The notes under the pieces: model-generated
What the model was told of the DNA's origin: nothing
Database searches by the model: none
The model's input: the letters and a program-made list of their open reading frames with translations, nothing else
Source: Coniochaeta sp. PMI_546
Lineage: Eukaryota > Ascomycota > Sordariomycetes > Coniochaetales > Coniochaetaceae
Direction of reading: 5' to 3'
Assembly (NCBI GenBank): GCA_021432605.1
Contig: MU271143.1
Coordinates: forward strand, 3,853,277 to 3,917,276
DNA: 64,000 nucleotides
Position numbers and translations under genes: made by a program
Shown: piece after piece, positions 31,702 to 43,674 of the stretch
How the letters are laid out: each line of letters opens with the position of its first letter
Numbering within the stretch: the first letter of the stretch is position 1

Positions 31702-34700
31702 ATGTCAAGCTCGGCATCCCCAGAACACGCCCGGATGGATGCCGAGGCGGAAGACGAACTGAACGCGCTTTCCATCCGCGAGATCCTGGATGCCGACTCC
31801 CGCCCAACCTTTGTTCTTGACCTTGATCCCGACGAGAATCTGCCGCCTGACGCCGTTCAAGAACACGCTATTCTTCCCGTCTTTTGCAATGCAGCTCTTC
31901 GTCTGCATGAGCGGCTCTTCGATGCCCTTATTGGGCTTGACGCCCAAGGCCTGACTACCGCTCAGGAGAAGACGACGTACGAGGAGTTTAAGCGCTGGGC
32001 AACTGGGGTGACTCCGCATGATGACTCCAAGGATGTGTTTCCTCTGGCCTTTCTCTATGGTGACATGCTTTGGACAGGCTCGACTATTCGACATCGATGG
32101 CGGCTGATCAGTGGGAATCGGTTGTGGCGCATCGACGGTCCCTTGCGTGATCTATCCTCCGGGACACCGCTTGAGGTCGCTACCGGTGGTGTCAAGGTCG
32201 AACAGGCACCGAAAGCCACCGAGCCCACACCTGATCCTGTCCAGAAGATTCAACCGGCCCAAGAGAGTGTAAGACCTCTTCCGTTGGAGGGGAGCATAGT
32301 CACAGCGTCAACCACTGCTGTGGCAGCTTCGACGACTCTGGTCTCATCAAAGCACGGTGCACAGGCTTCCAAGCCATTTTACCTCCCAAAGACATCCGAG
32401 AAGAGTTCGGACGACACGGGAGGATCAACACAAAGCGGTTCAATTCCTCTTGGCGCACCGGACAAAGCTGTCGCCGACTGGACTGTTCCCAAACCGAAGG
32501 GGATGTTGTCGTCACATATCAAGTATGCACGGGAGGTCAACTGGGCGAGTACACCGTTAGGGCCGATGGACAAGTGGTCGCCTGAGTTCCGTCAGCTTGT
32601 CAATCTCTGCATGGTAGGTTACGGTTGACATGACATGCTCTTTGGATGTTCACTAATCAGTCTTCACAGAGCAATCCGCATCCGGCTGCGTTGTTCTGGG
32701 GAAGTGAACTGACCATGCTCTATAACGAGGCGTATGCTATCGAGGTGGCCGGCAACAAACACCCTTCTCTGATGGGCACCGGATTCTCTGGTCCCTTTGC
32801 CGAGCTTTGGGACTCTGTCGGCCCGATCTTCGCTGAGTGTGCTCGGACCGGCGTCAGTGTGCGGAAGGAGAATGACTATCTGCCAATTAACAGACACGGC
32901 CTCTTGGAGGAGACTTTTTTCTCATGGTCTTTCACACCACTTTACGGAGGGACTAAGCGCATTTTAGGATTCTACAACGCACCCTTCGAGACGACACAGC
33001 AAGTCATCAATCAGCGCAGAACAAAGACTATCAACAAGATCGGCGAGAAGACTTCTCAGGCCAAGACCGTCAAGCAGTTTTGGGGTCTCATCCTGGACGG
33101 CCTGCAAGACAACTATCGCGATGTCCCTTTTGCTTTGCTCTACTCCGTTGGCGACAATGACGACGCAGACCATTCATCCATATCTTCGGGGAGCACCATC
33201 TCGCTGAAGTCTTGCCATTTCGAAGGCTCGATTGGCGTGCCCGATGGCCACATCGCTGCACCGCAACAGCTTGACTTGAAACGAAGTCGCGAAGGATTCG
33301 TGCCGTCGTTCCGCGAGGCCATGCGGACCAGGGAGCCGACCTTACTCCACACCAGGGACGGCACCTTACCAGAACCGTTGCTGGAAGGGATTAACTGGCG
33401 AGGTTTCGGCGATCCTTGCCGCGAAGCCATCATATTTCCTGTCCGTCCGACCAACGGCGATGCAGTCCTTGCATTCCTTGTGCTGGGTGTAAATCCACGA
33501 AGACCTTATGATGACGAGTACAAAGCTTTTATAAGCATGTTGAACCGGCAGCTCGCCACCTCCCTGGCGTCTGTGATCTTATACGAGGACGAGGTCCGCC
33601 GGAGCCGAGACGCAGCAGAAGCTGCCGCTTTAGAGAAGGAGCAGTTAACTCAGCAGCTCGACCTGCAGGCTAGCCGGCTGCGCCGTATGACCGAGCTGTC
33701 ACCACTGGGCATGTTTCTCATCAGTCCGGAGGGCGTACTGCGTGAGGCCAACGACCGCTTCTACGAAATGACCGGTCACACCCGCGACAGCCAGTACGAA
33801 ATGTCCTGGATGGACTTCATCCTGGAGAGCAGCATCCACACCATGGAAGAAGGCTGGCATCGACTAGTTGACGAGCACCAGCCCTGGTCTGGTGAGCTGC
33901 AGCTGAAGCATTTATCCGTACATCCGGTCAATCTCCATGGTGAACCCATCGAGTACTGGGTCTTGTTCAGCGCCCACACTGAGTTTGGGTCAGACGGCTC
34001 ATTGAGGTCTATAATGGGCTCTATCACCGATATCTCGCACCTGAAGTGGGCGCAAGGTCTACAGAACCGCCGATTGCAGGAGGCCGAAGAGACCAGACGG
34101 CAGCAGAACGAGTTCATTGACATCACCTCGCATGAAATGAGGAACCCTTTGAGTGCAATTCTCCAGTGCGCGGACGATATCTCATCAGCACTGGAGGTGT
34201 ATCAGGCGAGCAAGACGCCTCCACCACAGGACGTGGTAGAATCCTGTGTCGACGCAGCCCACACGATCTCGCTGTGCGTGCAACACCAGAAGTCCATAGT
34301 CGACGATATCCTCACCGTCTCGAAGCTCGACTCCAACCTCCTCGTCATCACGCCCGTCCCTTCTCAGCCAGAAGCGATCCTGCGGCGCGCCGTGAAGATG
34401 TTCGACCCGGAGCTCCAGGCAAAGGACATCAAGGTAGTGCACGAAACCTCCCCTTCCTACAGCGAACTAGCCGTCGACTGGGTGAACATCGACCCAAGCC
34501 GCGTCCTCCAAATCCTCATCAACCTCATGACAAACGCCATAAAGTTCACCGCCCCGTCCGAGAAGCGCGTCATCACCGTCGGCGTCTCAGCCTCAAGGTC
34601 GCCCCCCAACACCATCGAGGTTCCAGGATTCCAGTATGTTCCGTCCCACACAGGGATAGTGACCCCGGCCAACTCGGAGGAATGGGGCGAAGGCGAGATC

Positions 34701-35525
34701 CTGTACGTCCGCTTCCAAGTGGAAGATACAGGCTGCGGTCTCACGCCAGAGGAGAAGCAGATGCTCTTCCAGCGCTTCAAGCAGGCCTCGCCGCGCACGC
34801 ACGCGCAGTACGGCGGCAGCGGGCTCGGGCTGTTCATCTCCAAGCGGCTGGCGGAACTACACGGCGGGCAGATCGGCGTCGCCTCCGAGGCTGGGGTGGG
34901 CAGCCTGTTCGGCTTTTTCGTCCAGGCGCGGAGGGTGACGCCGCCTACCAGCCAGAGTTCGAGCCAGGAGAGTCTGCAGATCGAGCGCCATTTTAGCGGC
35001 GGCGACACGGTGACGCTAAATCGGGGCGTTACGCCGCAGAGGCAGGACTTTGCGTCCTCCGGGCCGGCGGCGAATCTGGTTGCTACCAGATCCAGTCCCA
35101 AGTTGGATCCGAAGAGTGTCCACATTCTTGTGGTGGAGGATAACCTTATTAATCAGAAGGTCCTTGTGTCGCAGCTGAAGAAGGCTGGGTGTACGGTCCA
35201 CGTCGCGAATGATGGGCTCGAGGCGCTGGCGTTTCTCGAGAAGACGCATTTCTTGACCAAGGACGGGCTCTGGTTGAATGTTATACTGATGGATCTCGAG
35301 ATGCCGAATATGGACGGCCTAACGTGCGTGAGGGAAATCAGGAAGATGGAAGACGAGGGCCGGATAAGGAGGCACGTGCCTATCATTGCTGTGACGGCGA
35401 ATGTGAGAGACGAACAGATCTCCACGGCGAGACGGGCTGGCATGGATGACGTTGTATCGAAGCCGTTCCGGATACCGGAGCTGCTCGAGAAGATCGCGGT
35501 TCTGTTGAAGGGGTATGTGATGTGA
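31702..35525 (+). CDS. Cytosolic hybrid histidine kinase (PAS/GAF-HisKA-HATPase-REC)
   Basis: Exons 31702..32613 and 32670..35525 give 1255 residues. The intron (GTAGGT, branch CACTAATC, TTCACAG) joins VNLCM to SNPHPAALFWG. Order: a PAS-like N-terminus (RPTFVLDLDP...FCNAALRLHERLF), a Ser/Thr/Pro linker, a PAS with the WASTPLGPMDKW opening known from bacterial sensor kinases, a GAF-like stretch (YRDVPFALLYSVGDN), a canonical PAS at about 645-760, HisKA with phosphoacceptor His792 in SHEMRNPLSAIL, HATPase_c with N-box NLMTNAIKFT, DTGCGL and GSGLGLFIS, then REC (about 1125-1250) with the acidic pair in VVEDN, phosphoacceptor Asp1179 in LMDLEMPNMDG and Lys in SKPF. All catalytic residues are present. 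No transmembrane segment, so a cytosolic sensor feeding the Ypd1-type HPt (inference). Ligand unknown. The frame starts at the first ATG. Confidence 0.95.
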
Positions 35526-36314
35526 TGATTTATGGAGCCTTCCAGGCCAGGATAGACATTCATGGCGGGGGAGTTTGGAATTGCTCTTGCTATTAAGCAA
35601 GGGAGCGAATGTTTGAGCCAAGTGAATGTGTAATGGACACTACCAGGTGTTCGGACTGGTTTATAGTGAGCCAAGAGCTAATAACTGACAAATGATTGAT
35701 ACTGTGCAGATGATGCAGCATTTCCCGCAAAGAATGGGGAGCAGGTGACACGCCGCCTATTGATTCAAGCCACGCCTTTCCCCTCGGGGAGTAAGTTACA
35801 AGCATGTTGGGCCCAGAACTACATACGTCCTATCAATCATCAACTCTGGGTGTTCACGGAGCCACAATCACCTGCCAGCTCACCGGCGTCATGCTCCGTC
35901 GCCGGCGAAGACAAAGGACGTTTCTTCGAGCGAATGCAATAGAGCCCAGTAATATCCGCCATTAAAGACTGCCGGTACCTAAACATTTCCCCCAAGCTCT
36001 CCCTTTGGCCCATTCGTCTCCAGCACCGTTTACTCTGACCGGTGTGACGTCGCCAGCCGTCGGGCTGCTGACCAGGGACAACGAGTATCAAGGCGTTTGG
36101 CGGCAATATCATCTCAGTGTCAACGTTGTAGTCCAATGGGTCCAACACAGCATGTAAAGAGGTCGCAATAGTACAACAAGTATATCGTCAAAGTAAAAAC
36201 AACACAGCCTGCCATCTTTTATAGCAAAACAGGGAAGCAAGTGTTAATTTACAAGCAAAAACGCAGTAATATGCTATATAAGCCGAAGGCATGTTAGAGG
36301 CACAAAAAAGAAAT
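35526..36314. other. Intergenic before tRNA-Arg
   Basis: 3' UTR of the kinase gene followed by sequence with no supported gene. Confidence 0.5.
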
Positions 36315-36400
36315 CGACCCCGGCAGGACTCGAACCTGCAACCTCTGCCAGCAGTGAAAGACGACCGGAAAGCAACGCGCTACCATTGCGCCACGAGGCC
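36315..36400 (-). tRNA. trnR(CCG): tRNA-Arg (anticodon CCG) with a 14-nt intron
   Basis: Complete cloverleaf on the minus strand, 86 nt including the intron and 72 nt mature. Acceptor GGCCTCG pairs with CGGGGTC (two G-U pairs), the D stem is GCGC/GCGC around AATGGTA, the anticodon stem is TTGCT/GGCAG, and the T arm is GCAGG-TTCGAGT-CCTGC. The loop reads TT-CCG-G, then an intron at the canonical 37/38 position (36364..36351), then T. The A box (TGGCGCAATGGTAG) and B box (GGTTCGAGTCC) match. A T-run (minus strand TTTCTTTTTT) follows the 3' end as the Pol III terminator. The isotype depends on placing the intron correctly. Confidence 0.88.
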
Positions 36401-36902
36401 AATTGGATAGAGTTTGGGCTCAGTAATGTTAATTATGTAAGATTTCGAGTAGATCGACAAATGTAGAAAATTCGGCTGCCCCACCCCCTAATGTCATTCA
36501 TAATGGTTTGGCCTTGGCTCAAATCTGACATCAAGTCATATCATCACTACCTTCACCAAATTGTTTAAGGCATGATTACGTATGGCAGTCAAAGACTTTC
36601 GAATGGGTTAAACTTGATTTCGATATGTACTAACTACCATTGTACAGATATTGAGAAGGACAGACGCGACATCATCTAGACTAGACTTTAGACGAAAGAG
36701 TGAGTGGAATTCCTGACATAGTCGTTCCTGCGTATCGCTGGGATACGGACAGCCTAGGCTTTTACAATGGAAATGTGACAAAGCAAGTGAAAACAGATGG
36801 AAGCAAAGAGAGGTACAGTGCATGAGAGGTGAGGCAAGACGGGAAGGGGCGATACTGAATTTGGCGGCATTTTTTCGATGCGGACTGTCCACACAGTTAG
36901 GT
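36401..36902. other. Intergenic; tRNA upstream region and 3' UTR of the KP-repeat gene
   Basis: No ORF with domain support. Both flanking genes are on the minus strand. Confidence 0.5.
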
Positions 36903-38622
36903 TCACTGGGGCTGAGTCTCGCCGCCCTCCGGTGTAGCCTCAGAGGCAGTCGTAGGATCAACCTCCGGCTCAGCGGCAGGCTCCGTCGCCGGATCCGACT
37001 CAACAGGGGCCTCGGTCGGGACTGTCTGTCCCGTGTACGAAGCCAGCCAGGTCTCGAAGTCCTTTAGCTGCTGAGGGAACGACTCGCCCTTGTGCTCCTG
37101 CTCTATCTGATGGATCTGCTTGAGCGCCTCGATCCAAATGGCCTTGCCGTGTGCGCCGTTCTTGGCGTAGTCGTCGAGAATCTGGGCGACGGCAGGAGCG
37201 CCGCGGCTGACGATCTGCTGGAAGAGCGGGTCGTTGATCAGTTCGGCTGCGGCCTTGAGGCCGTTGATGGCGCCGCCGAGGATCTTGTCGCGATTGAGGC
37301 CGAATTCCTCGATGTCGGAAGAAAGTGCTTTGACTGTTGCGGCGCTGGTCTTCAGAATGGCTTTCTTTTGGGTCAGGATGTCGGTTGATGGGATCTTGTG
37401 CGCTCCCTTGTCGAGCTCGAGCCCTGTTAAAATCGAGTGAGTTGGCGGCTCAAGCGAACATGCGTTCGGAAAGGGGATCTGCTAGACATGGCCGGCAGAC
37501 TGCACTTACATGGTATCGCAGCATAAATCTGATTGCGCTGTGCCAACTTGGCTGCAAGCAGAGGAAGGATGGCCGGTCCGAGCTTCACTAAGGCTTTATA
37601 TTCTGCGCTCTTCTTGTAGCCATCGTCACTGCAATAACATGTTAGCTCGGATATCTGGACGTTATAAATGATGAAGGTAAAGGCTTACCGAGATGCGATT
37701 CGGACCTTGGGCGTCTTCCATGTAGCCTGCCAGGCAGTGTATGCCTTCTCGAACTGGGCTGCCACTGGGTTTGGAGCCGGCTTAGCAGGGGCCGGCTTAG
37801 CAGGGGTAGTGGGTTTGGTCGGAGCTGGCTTGACTGGAGCCGTAGGCTTGGTAGGGGCCGGGGTAGGCTTCGCGGGCGTGGGCTTCACAGGGATTGTTGG
37901 CTTCGCTGGAGCAGGCTTGACAGGAGCAGTGGGTTTCGCAGGAGCCGGCTTGACTGGAGCCTTGGGTTTGGGAGCTGGCTTGGGTGCAACGGCAAGGGAA
38001 GTGAACAAAGCAGCATGACTCTCAACAGCGGCGATGTCATCATCCGTGACATCAGGGACGCTCTCCATGGCGAACCCGGGCTCGATCGACTGAGCGGACA
38101 CAGACTGAGTGGAAGCCGCCCCTCCAGAGGGAGGGCCAAAGTGCAGCTTGACGGAACCGTAGTCGCTGTCCGCAAATGCGTAACGCTCGTGCTCGATCAG
38201 AGGGCCGTCTGGGCCAAGCTTGCTTGTCCACTTTCCGGTAACAGGGTCCTTCTTCGACACGTGCTCTGCGGCGGCTTCTCCGGGAAGATACCAGGCGTCG
38301 ATTGTGGCTTCGGCCTCGCCGCACTTGACAAGACCGAGCTTTGCAACTGCGATTTGAAAGAGAGATTAGCGTACTGAGGATCGAGTCTGTTCCAAGGTCT
38401 CTCACATCTTGCTTCCAACTGCGCGTCCTTGAAAGCGTCGAAGCTTAAGAAGTTCTTGACCTCTCCACTCGCCCAACCGAGACAATTGTAACAGCCGTCA
38501 CTGCCCTCTTCCTGCTCCGGTGCGAGGATCTTAAAGTTGCTGCCGAGCTTGGGGAAGATCCTGCCCCAGTCCGCAATTTCCTTGGCATTAGCCGGCCTAG
38601 GGGTCTGTAAGTTAAAGGACAT
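36903..38622 (-). CDS. KP-repeat protein with N-terminal CYNCLGWA domain (DUF7689-like)
   Basis: Four exons: 38622..38406, 38346..37689, 37628..37510 and 37423..36903, 504 residues. No single frame shows the whole gene; each junction keeps phase and uses GTGAGA/ATCGCAG, GTAAGC/TTGCAG and GTAAGT/TAACAG. The N-terminal ~110 residues (WGRIFPKLGSNFKIL, DGCYNCLGWASGEVKNFL, CGEAEATIDAWYLPG, YGSVKLHFG) resemble DUF7689, a small domain with a CYNCxxWA core known mostly from bacteria. Residues ~191-270 are a tandem Lys-Pro-Ala repeat (units like KPAPAKPTAPV). The C-terminal half is helical (KALVKLGPAILPLLAAKL, INGLKAAAELINDPLFQQIV) and ends in an acidic Pro/Thr-rich tail. No signal peptide. Function unknown; the repeat is probably a flexible spacer between two folded parts. 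Confidence 0.85.
37755..37990 (-). repeat. Tandem KP-encoding coding repeat
   Basis: Degenerate 24-36-nt units encoding KPAPAKPT/KPTAPVKPAP stretches inside exon 2 of the KP-repeat gene. Phase is kept throughout, so copy-number change would alter the spacer length without a frameshift. Confidence 0.85.
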
Positions 38623-41269
38623 AACTATTGTAGTAATCTGGATGCGACTTTCTAGGTATGTTGTAAATGTGCGTAGCTGAATGTATGCGAGAACTGTTTG
38701 GGAATGGTTTCTGATTATTTTAATGAGGAAATAAACTGACCGAGTCGTCGATACTTATAACTGCGTCCTTTCACTAGATTTCGAGCCTCCGTCGAGATGA
38801 ATAATGTCCTTTGACATGCTCGTGACCTCGTCTTCGAGGCGTAGATGATGACACTTGAAGTCGCGTAACACGAATACCGCACGAGAACACAATTTGAAGC
38901 AGGATTGTCAGCGTACGGTTGCCACTTGGTCAGCTTCTCACCTTGATCCGCCGGTGAGGGTTCCGGACACTCTTGTGCTACTTGAGCCCGCCCAATAGAA
39001 AGCACTAGATGAGTTGTGCGGGAGTTTACACCATTTGCGCTTATACCACTTTTTAAGATACATGGTTATTACCATATTATCAAACTCCGTTGGGCGATGG
39101 CCGGACAGTAAGAGATGTAACAGCTGACCTGAGTGGTGCGATGACATGAACGACCTCGTTCAGGGGCGCAGCCAGGCTAAGCTTACATGTACGGTCGCTC
39201 AGCTCTGATTATACCTTCTGATCACCTGGCGGTTCTTTTTTTCTGATGATAATGTTTTAATAGACTTGTCGGTCCAGATTCGAAAATGGCGGCTTAGTGG
39301 CCGTCAGCTTATCCTAGTCGGTTCGGGCCAGCTCCCTAGCCCCGAGGCATTAGACCTAGACTTCAACAGTGACGCGATCGAAAAAAATACCATCTTCTGA
39401 CAAAATAAGGGTCTTTAACTTACACGCAGTCTAACCTCAGACAGATCTCGGATCACTCGATAGAAGGTGTCAGCAATGAGAAACCGTAAGACAGCCTAGA
39501 CTTGGACTGAGATACTTCTCGAAAAGGTGACTGGTTTCATTGTATTGTAAGCGACGGTGGGAGTCATTTCTTTTTTTTTAATGTGCTTAGAGATGATCAC
39601 GAGCTGCTGCTCGTGACTTTAAAACACTTCAGAACCTGTACTAGACTACTTTTAGTATAGAGCCTAGACTCAGATGGCCATTCGCGAGATGATCACAAAG
39701 TTCATATTTTCGGAAGAGGCTCCCGCCGCCCAAGGTACGTCTGTCCACATCACTCTTGGGTCATCTCGAAGCCCAGTGCCTGGATTCACGTGAAGTCGAC
39801 CCGTCAGGAGCACCTTCTGCGGCACACAAAAGCAGATCTTGCCATTTTCGCCTGCTTATCCAGGCTTACAGGCTCTTGTCCAGTGAACGTAACGGCACTC
39901 AAGCACGTGTAGTTCATTCACCGACCTGCTACAAACCCTTATACTATGTAGCTCTAACGCTGGTATTTTCTGCAACATCACATACCATGTAAGAGCAAAT
40001 GCTTGAGAAAGCGAGCTGGTCAGACCATACAAGAAAGATGTCTGTGCCAGAACAGAGCGTAATCATGTGATTACTCGAGTAAGTCAACCAGTGTCGATTT
40101 ATTGTGCTTATGTCTAGGTCTCTGTCGTCTGGCTCTCACTGTCTTACTGATGACCGGAAAGTGTTTGTTCCGCCTCAGAGGCGCTGTGAAACCTACCCCA
40201 TATCTATTTCTATTAACAAGCACAGCTTGTGGAAGTCCAGTGACTCGCCATCTGTATCTTGCCTTGCTTTTTGCTTCGCCCACATGAAGGGTGCATTTTT
40301 TTTTTTTACACAGTCCCGAGGGCAACTGTAGAAAGAGTGTGTGTCAGTGACCATCTGATCGCGGTCAATTAATATCGTGCCGTGTGCTAGCTGCCGTAGC
40401 TGCATTCTTCCATCACCGCCCCGGGCTCACTGCGAGCGGGGTTCCTGTCACGACATGCAAAGCGTTTAACCGATGCGCGTCTGCCGCAACCAACTCTTCT
40501 GCGTCTATCACCTAATTGACCAAATACCGGTAAGGCGACCCAACTGTCAGAGTCCCTTATTACATGACGGAGCTATCCGGCTTGGCTGCCTGCCTGGTAC
40601 GAGGTAGGGCCTCGCAAATCCAGGTTGAGGTCTGTCCCCAAATCTCAGTCCAGACCCTTGGTACCTTTTGACACTTCTGGAGCCAAGAGACGGGACAGAA
40701 GTCATGCCTCGCCATGACTTTCCTTATACTGCTAGCACGACTGCAACCCTGCGTTACTTCGGACCACGATGTCGACGGTGCACCTGTCATTCACCTCTCC
40801 CTCTAAGACACTTACTTCCACACCAAGTGCAAGAATTTCATACCTACCTCCGAGGTTGCAGCTGTTTCGGTCCCGAAGATTCTTGTCGTATGCTGATAAG
40901 CCTCAGGGGCTGAATTGAAAAGATGCTATTGGGAGGTTATTATGAACTTTGAGGTCTTGACCGTGTGTGGCTTCAAGCTATCGATTATCCCCGTGAAGCG
41001 AGGTGTGGAATCGAAGTCGACTATGGCCCTCATGAGGATAAGAGCCTGCAGATCTGGGTTACAGAGCATGAGAACCCTGAGTCGTGACCATGACTCGGCG
41101 GTACTCACCTTTCAGATAGGCTCCAGGAAAGTCTATATCAAGGGTGTTCTGCTCAATGTCTTCACTCGAAGTTTCCAACCGGAACTATGCATTTTGTGAA
41201 TTGTAAGCTCTAAGTCTGGCGGTACTGATACATTGCTTTCAACATTTGCTCACCTCAGAGTCATAAAAG
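38623..41269. other. Divergent intergenic, 2.6 kb, no gene supported
   Basis: The largest empty stretch in the right half. Frames are all under 100 codons and lack domains. A homopolymer T tract lies near 40300. The right end is the laccase promoter. I found no terminal repeats or transposase remnant. Confidence 0.5.
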
Positions 41270-43674
41270 ATGGGCTTGCTGAGCGCTCTGTGGAGGGGCG
41301 CAGTGTTCATTGCTCCAGCAGTTCTTGTCTATGCTGCTCCTGCCTCTCATGACTTACAACCTAGAGCCCCAACCTGCAATACCGCAACGAACCGACAGTG
41401 CTGGACGACTTCACCGTCGTTCACTATCAATACTGACTACGAAGCCAGCTGGCCAACTACTGGCGTGACAAGAAGCGTGTGTAATGCGTTTGAAGTGTAG
41501 CACCCCTAGATCTTCGGACACTTTCTGACTACATGTCGAAGTACACTTTCACACTCACGGAAGTCAACAACTGGGTTGGCGGTGATGGAGTGGCCAAGGT
41601 GAAAGCAATGTTGATTAATGGTAAGATCCTAATTATGCGAGATAACCTTGGACTGGTAGTGGTACTGACTTTATTATCCCAGGCGGGTTCCCGGGTAAGT
41701 CGGCAGCCATACATGACGGCACGTATGAGATACTGAACACTTGATTACTAGGCCCTACAGTTACTGCAGGTATGGATGATGCTTATTACCAGTATTAAGC
41801 TGTATGATTGACGGATATACTTAGACTGGGGTGACCGGATCAGCGTTACGGTCGTGAACAACCTGGTCACCAATGGGTGAGTTTATAGCTGTCCTCTTGG
41901 CCATATTCTGTCTGCTAATCAGCGAAGCACGTCGATACACTGGCACGGCGTCCGGCAATTGAACAGCAATACCCAGGACGGATCAAGCGGCATTACCGAG
42001 TGCCCGATTCCTCCTGGAAGCAGCAAGACGTATTCATTCCTTGCAACCCAGTACGGAACATCATGGCAAGTAACACGCAACTACCTTGACTCACGAGGAT
42101 GTGTCGTGGCCTGAAGAGCTTACATGAGTGTCCAGGTACCACTCACACTTCTCATCCCAGTACGGGAACGGAGTGCTCGGTCCCATCGTCATCAACGGAC
42201 CGGCATCGGCCAACTATGACATCGATCTCGGGCCCCTGATGATCTCCGACTGGTACTATGGGGCCGTCGACACGATCATGCACCGCGTCAATGATCCCAC
42301 TAACCCCTATATCCCGGGTTTCCCAGGAGCCCCTCCTCCAAGTGATAATATCCTGTTTAACGGAGTGAACAGAAACCCGTTGGGTGCCGGAGGGAGCTAT
42401 AAGAAGATAACCTTGACACCAAACAAGCTCCATCTTGTGCGGCTCATCAACCCTTCAGTAGAGAATACCTTCACTGTCAGTCTCGTCGGCCACTCCATGC
42501 AGATCGTGGCAACCGACTTCGTTCCAGTCACGCCTCAGACAGTCACCAGCCTTTACATGGGTGTAGGCCAGCGATACGACGTAATCATAAACGCCAACCA
42601 GCCTGTCGGCAACTACTGGTTCAACGTCAGCTACTCCAGCGCCCCCTGCGGACAGGGCAAGAACGCCAAACCAGCAGCGATCTTCCAGTACACCGGCGCA
42701 GCCAACGCAAATCCAACCACACCCGGGACCGTCCCACCGGATTCCAAATGTGCCGATCCGCTGAACTTCGTGCCTGTTGTGTCGAAATCAGCGCCGGTGG
42801 CCTCGTTCACGGCTACGCCGTCGGACACGCTGAACACAAATATCTATATCAACAGCAGTACTGGTGTCGCTCGTGTGTTCTGGCCGGTGAATAACTCGCC
42901 CATGAATGTGTCGTGGAGTAATCCGACACTGCAGTATGTGCAGAACAACAATGTTGGTACCATGCCGTCTCGGGAGAATGTTATCCAAGTCCCGACGGCC
43001 AATGTTGTAAGTACCACTCCCTGTGTCGGAGAAGCTCACCCAGTGGAACTGACCCGGTCGCAGTGGACTTTCTGGCTCATCCAGAACAACTCCTCGATTC
43101 CAGTAAGTCATTTTTTTTTTTTCGTCCTTTCCAGTCCCATTTGTTAACGCTACGCAGCATCCCGTCCATCTTCACGTAAGTCCGCATCGGGGCACCAAAC
43201 TCACCTAACCCACTCTAACCAGATGTAATCCTACATCAGGGTCACGACATCCTAATCTTAGGCGCCTCACCCGCCCTCGCAAACCCCATAGCACCGGGAA
43301 ACACCCTCCGGGCCTATAACCCGGCCACCGACAAGGCCAAGCTGGTCGGCACCAACCCCACCCGCCGCGACAGCACCATGCTCCCGGCCTGGGGCTGGCT
43401 CGTCGTGGCCTTCATGACAAACAATCCCGGGACGTGGCTGTTTCATTGCCATGTAGCGTGGTATGTCTGACTTCCGGGAATGGGTGATGTTGAGAAGAAG
43501 GCGACTGACAGGTGGGCTAGGCATGTCTCGCAGGGCTTGAGCGTGCAGTTCCTCGAGCAGCTGAGCAGCATCCCCACGGCGGTGAACTTGAACGACATCA
43601 CGGCCAACTGTAATAATTGGAGGGCGTATTATCCTGCTCATGATCCGTTTTGGCAGGAGGATTCTGGTATTTGA
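41270..43674 (+). CDS. Laccase (ascomycete multicopper oxidase)
   Basis: Eleven exons: 41270..41476, 41542..41620, 41683..41694, 41752..41769, 41825..41876, 41928..42065, 42136..43006, 43064..43102, 43158..43175, 43240..43460, 43521..43674; 602 residues. Phase holds at every junction and the joints rebuild conserved laccase blocks: VTRSYTFTLTEVNNW, GPTVTADWGDRI, NGTSIHWHGVRQL, TSWYHSHFSSQYG, HPVHLHGHDILILG and LFHCHVAWHVSQGLSVQFLE. Copper ligands: HWHG 127-130, HSH 171-173, HPVHLHGHD from 473, HCHVAWH 547-553; the axial T1 position is Leu558. Signal peptide MGLLSALWRGAVFIAPAVLVYA, then a short pro-region. The C-terminus is DSGI, the plug of mature ascomycete laccases. Oxidises phenolics using O2. 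One intron is GC-AG and two acceptors are AAG. The GH131 gene follows in the same direction. Confidence 0.93.

Noticed and set aside
42066-42135. Using a GT donor three bases downstream (CAA|GTAACA) instead of GC at the laccase intron 6
   Set aside because: It breaks the invariant SWYHSH block; only the GC donor keeps phase with the acceptor at 42135.
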